The position numbers and the translations under genes are program-made. From NCBI GenBank assembly GCA_014925825.1, contig JACGCK010000005.1, forward strand, positions 62,001-126,000: a stretch of DNA of 64,000 bases, written 5' to 3'. The stretch's first letter is position 1. Each line of letters starts with the position of its first letter. This document shows, one piece after another, positions 60,685 through 64,000 of this stretch. This stretch comes from Pholiota molesta (Eukaryota > Basidiomycota > Agaricomycetes > Agaricales > Strophariaceae). A model generated the notes under the pieces. The model was not told the origin of the DNA. It was given only the letters and a program-made list of their open reading frames with translations, and did no database searches.

Positions 60685-62620
60685 CTACTCATGAATCCCC
60701 GCAGGCTTCGTCAGCCCCTTCACATCCACACCAGGCAACGGCCACTTCATCGCAAACGCCTGCACCTCCGCGCGCAGCTCCTTCACCAGCTGGTACCCCT
60801 GCTTCCCCTCCTCCGGCGTCGTCGCCACGCGCACGAAGTCCTTCAGCAGCTTCGAGCCCGCCTCCTTCTGCAGGACGAGCGAGAGCTGCACGGCGCGGTG
60901 CAGGAAGTCCGCGACGACCTTGATGTCCGCCTCGCGCATGTCGCGCGAGGTCAGCGCGGACGTGCCGAGCCGGATGCCGCCGGGCACTTGCGCGGAGGCG
61001 TCGCCGGAGACTGCGTTCTCTGGAGACGAGGGGATGGGGTCAGTATATCGGTATTATACGCAGAGGCCGAGACTGGAGAAAGAGGTACGCACTGTTGATG
61101 GTGATGCCCATGAGATCGCAGACCTTCTCGACCTTGCTGCCAGTGAGACCGATGGGGCGGAGATCCCAGAGCACCAAGTGGTTGTCAGTGCCGCCGGTCT
61201 GGAGCTTGTAGCCGTGGTTGACGAGGGATTCAGCCAGTGCGCGCGCGTTGGAGATCACTTGCTTGGCGTAGGCCTTGAACTCGGGTTGGGCGACCTGGAG
61301 GAGAGCAGTAGCGATACCGGCGATAGTCTAGGTATTTTTTATGTGAGTAAAGTATTTTACAGAGACGCGATTTTCCTTGATGACATACGTTGTTGTGGGG
61401 GCCACCCTGGCAAGCGGGGAAGACAGCTTCGTTGACGCGTTTCTCAAGGTCAGCGGCGTTCTCGAGGTCCTTGCGGAAGAAGATGAGACCAGCACGAGGA
61501 CCACGGAGAGTCTTGTGACTAGAAAAAAAAAGTAGGTATTAGGATTTGCCAATGAGTCATTACACCAAAAGGAAAAGCGTACGTGGTGGTGGTGACGACA
61601 TCGCAGTACTCGAAGGGGTTGTTGAGCTCTTGCGCAGCAATGAGACCGCTGGTGTGGGCGATATCGGCCATGAGCCAGGCACCCTCCTTGGCAGCGGTCT
61701 TCTTCAGCTCAGCGTAGTCCCAGTCACGGGGGTAAGCAGAGGCACCGCAGATAATGAGACGGGGCTTGAAGATTTTGGCTTGGGCGGCGAGACCAGCATA
61801 GTCAATGAGGTTGGTCTCAGGGGTGATACCGTAGGGAAGGGACTGGAAGTAAATCGACGACGCGGTCATTTTCTTCTTCGCGGTCTGTAAGTCATGTGAT
61901 ATGTTCTGTTAGGCAGGGGCGGAAGCACAAGAAATACAATGTGAGACTCACGTAGTAGCCGTGAGTGAGATGGCCACCGTCAGGGAGCCCGAGACCCATG
62001 AGGCGGTCGTTGGGTTGAATGAGAGCGGTCAGAGCAGCGAAGCTGAGGGGGGGTGTCAGTCAACGGGGATCCGCAATTCCGATATCTTTTGTAGCACATA
62101 CTTTGCGGTCTGCAAGGATTGTTGAGTTTAGCATATCATGGGATACCTCGAGAGAATAATATCTGCTTACACTGCCAGAGTATGGTTGGACGTTGACACC
62201 CCACTTGGCAGGGTCGAGGTTGAATGCCTGCAGCGCACGCTTGCGGCAGAGGATCTCGAGCTCGTCGATGTACTCGTTACCACCGTAGTAGCGCGCATTG
62301 GGGAGACCTTCAGAGTACTTGTTGGTCAGGATGGAGCCGTTGGCCTCCATGGTGGCCTGACTCGTCAAGTTCTGTCGCGGTGTTTAGCTGGCAATTCTGA
62401 CTTATGGTACGCTATGATGACGAACCTCAGACGCAATGAGCTCAAGACCGGTGAACTGCCTCCATGTTTCCTTATCGATGATGTTCTTGACCTCGGGGTC
62501 GATCTCCGCCAGAGGCTGGTAGAGAACCTTGTTCTGTGGACGGAACGAAGGGTCTGAGCATGCTGGGCAGGTTTGAGACGAAATAATACATACGAAACTG
62601 GGGGTATTGGCGGTGGACAT
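60685..62620 (-). CDS. SHM2: Serine hydroxymethyltransferase (cytosolic)
   Basis: Nine exons on the minus strand: 62620-62594, 62533-62426, 62371-62171, 62109-62102 (8 nt), 62042-61952, 61884-61583, 61518-61389, 61327-61093, 61019-60685; 478 residues. The PLP-binding lysine lies in [16 protein letters not shown]. Other family blocks: [60 protein letters not shown] and [20 protein letters not shown]. The enzyme interconverts serine/THF and glycine/5,10-methylene-THF, feeding one-carbon metabolism. No mitochondrial presequence (starts MSTANTPSF), hence cytosolic. An 8-nt exon encoding part of GSTANFAAL is required to keep this invariant motif. Length normal. Confidence 0.96.
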
Positions 62621-63620
62621 TGCTTTTTGGCGTAATCTGAGGACTACTGGGGAGGAGAGGGCGGTGGAAGAACGGTGGAGAGGCCTGGAGAGGAATCGCA
62701 ACATCACTCTTGCTCTCAAGTTCAAATTTTGCGTTACAGTCGGCTTTAACCGAAATCCAAATCTGATCGCGATCGGCCGTAATAAAAATATCTTTTCCGC
62801 CAACTTGCCGCATTTCGCCCGAATCTTCTCTCCATTCTGCCCCGTGCACCCCAACCTGCGCGCAATGAGGCAGTTGGTTGGGTGTTTCTGTACGTGATGC
62901 TGTCTAACTGTCGTTAATCATGCACACACCATTGTGACTCATCCGAACCCAGTTGGCACGAGCAACTTAGCAAGACATTAGTGCATCGATGGAGACGTTC
63001 TTATTTCTCTTTCTGTTTTGACGACTATAGCAGCGACGAGCAGACAACTGGAGTGACCGCACCAAGCACCCCCAAGTATTTCAGGCGAGCGCCACAGAGA
63101 GGTCCCCCACCAGCCCGCACCACAGCGCCTGTGAGTACCCCGCATTCCGCGCCCGCTTCATCTTATGTGACGGATCGCTAGCGACCTCACAGCACGACTC
63201 TTTATCTTATCTTATCTCATTGACTTAGAACTTTTATTTGTTTCTTTCGTTTTGTTTACACTCCCCACTCTCTCCATATTCCGAAAAACCTTATGTTTGA
63301 AAACTATCTAGTTATGACGTATTAGACATCCGTAGAGTATTTAAGGCCGACTTGGTGTACGTAGATAGTTGGCCTGGAATTCAGCTCTTCAACTGTCTTT
63401 TGGGTTCTCGTGTGGCAAGACTCGTGGGAACACGCCTTGTCACATATTTTTGACAAGAGAGAATCGGTTCGATACTCTACGGGAACACCCCGAGCTTACT
63501 TATCTAACTTCGTCGACGACGTCGAGCCTTGGATAACCCCGGTCTGATCAACCAGGACTTCCAGGTGAGTAGTCAATTAATTAAAAACCCTAACTTTATT
63601 TTAGCTTTTGCTGTGCTGTG
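62621..63620. other. SHMT promoter and possible LTR
   Basis: 62621-~62960 is the SHMT 5' flank. From 63166 the sequence TGTGACGG begins a stretch that could be a 5' LTR of the element at the right edge; its end could not be fixed. A gtgagt...ttttag unit at 63564-63604 could be a leader intron. Confidence 0.3.
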
Positions 63621-64000
63621 ATGGCGGTGAGACGAGGGCGCTCGCAGTCTAAGCAGCCGAGTACCCCTGGTGTTGAGGGGTTGGGACCGATCGAGGAAGT
63701 CGGCGGTGCCCAGTCGAAGGACAGTGTTGTCCACCCCGGTGCGGCCACACCCGCGGCAGGCGGCGTCGTGGGCACCAACTCGATAACAGCCGCCCAGGGA
63801 GGCGCGCGTGATGATGTGATGGGTGACGACCCTCACAGTTCTGAAAATAGCCGCGGTGCGTCTGAGAACGACCGTCGGTTGGAGGAGCCGCAGCCTGGAG
63901 GGCGGGCCCCGTTGAGTAATAGCGCTGATCAAGGTCAAGGTCAGGTAGTACGTACTGAGGAATTTGTTAAGGCCATGGAGGCCGTCGCGGAAAGTAAACA
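63621..64000 (+). CDS. Open frame running off the window, possible retroelement gag
   Basis: The ATG at 63621 opens a frame of at least 126 codons to the window edge. It begins MAVRRGRSQSKQPSTPGVEG and continues with Gly/Ala/Asp/Pro-rich low complexity, ending EEFVKAMEAVAESK at 64000. A basic, low-complexity N-terminus after an LTR-like region fits the Gag of Ty3/gypsy elements in Agaricomycetes. However, no zinc knuckle, protease or reverse transcriptase is inside the window. A host gene is equally possible. Confidence 0.45.
   Translation, partial: MAVRRGRSQSKQPSTPGVEGLGPIEEVGGAQSKDSVVHPGAATPAAGGVVGTNSITAAQGGARDDVMGDDPHSSENSRGASENDRRLEEPQPGGRAPLSNSADQGQGQVVRTEEFVKAMEAVAESK

Overview
The window is nuclear DNA from a filamentous basidiomycete, most likely an Agaricomycete (mushroom-forming fungus). 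This is inferred from dense genes split by 45-75 bp GT-AG introns with CTGAC/CTAAC-like branch sites, from very small exons, and from gene families typical of the group: HsbA, CBM19 mucin-like proteins, a basidiomycete-type atypical G-alpha, a divergent FET3/FTR1 pair and intron-containing tRNAs. The order or species cannot be told from the sequence. Exon models were built by hand from splice signals and reading-frame continuity. Where a model is given as complete, its phases were summed to a whole number of codons.

Layout. 1-15 kb: a truncated secreted CBM19/mucin protein, a questin-oxidase-like enzyme followed by a decayed partial copy of itself, an HsbA surface-binding protein, a NIPA magnesium transporter, two minus-strand tRNAs with introns (Val-CAC, Pro-UGG), ribosomal protein eS26, a second CBM19/mucin protein and a frameshifted hypothetical gene. 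15-23 kb: a PARP-type zinc-finger protein with a lysine-rich tail, an unidentified basic protein, then about 3 kb of AT-rich repeat DNA with an imperfect inverted repeat. 23-32 kb: a DUF4336 protein, an MFS permease of the allantoate/vitamin group, and the HIRA histone chaperone. 32-43 kb: cytosolic leucyl-tRNA synthetase, an unidentified protein, and a divergent reductive-iron-uptake pair, multicopper ferroxidase (FET3) and iron permease (FTR1). 43-55 kb: a tandemly duplicated intergenic segment, a large C2H2 + RING protein, almost 5 kb without a recognisable gene, and an atypical G-alpha subunit. 55-64 kb: a BUR1/CDK9 kinase, an MTH1-like Nudix hydrolase with an apparent frameshift, serine hydroxymethyltransferase, and at the right edge an open frame that may be a retroelement gag.

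How genes work together. Only FET3-FTR1 is an evident functional cluster: the ferroxidase oxidises Fe(II) and hands Fe(III) to the permease. Their shared promoter carries four exact matches to ATCWGATAA, the site of fungal iron-sensing GATA repressors. HIRA (chromatin), BUR1 (transcription elongation), LeuRS, eS26 and the tRNAs are housekeeping genes. The two CBM19 proteins are paralogues 12 kb apart. No biosynthetic cluster, CRISPR array, prophage or convincing new multi-gene system was found. The most unusual items are the iron-GATA promoter, the G-alpha with serine in place of the catalytic glutamine, the one-finger-per-exon zinc-finger gene and the partial tail duplication of the questin-oxidase gene.
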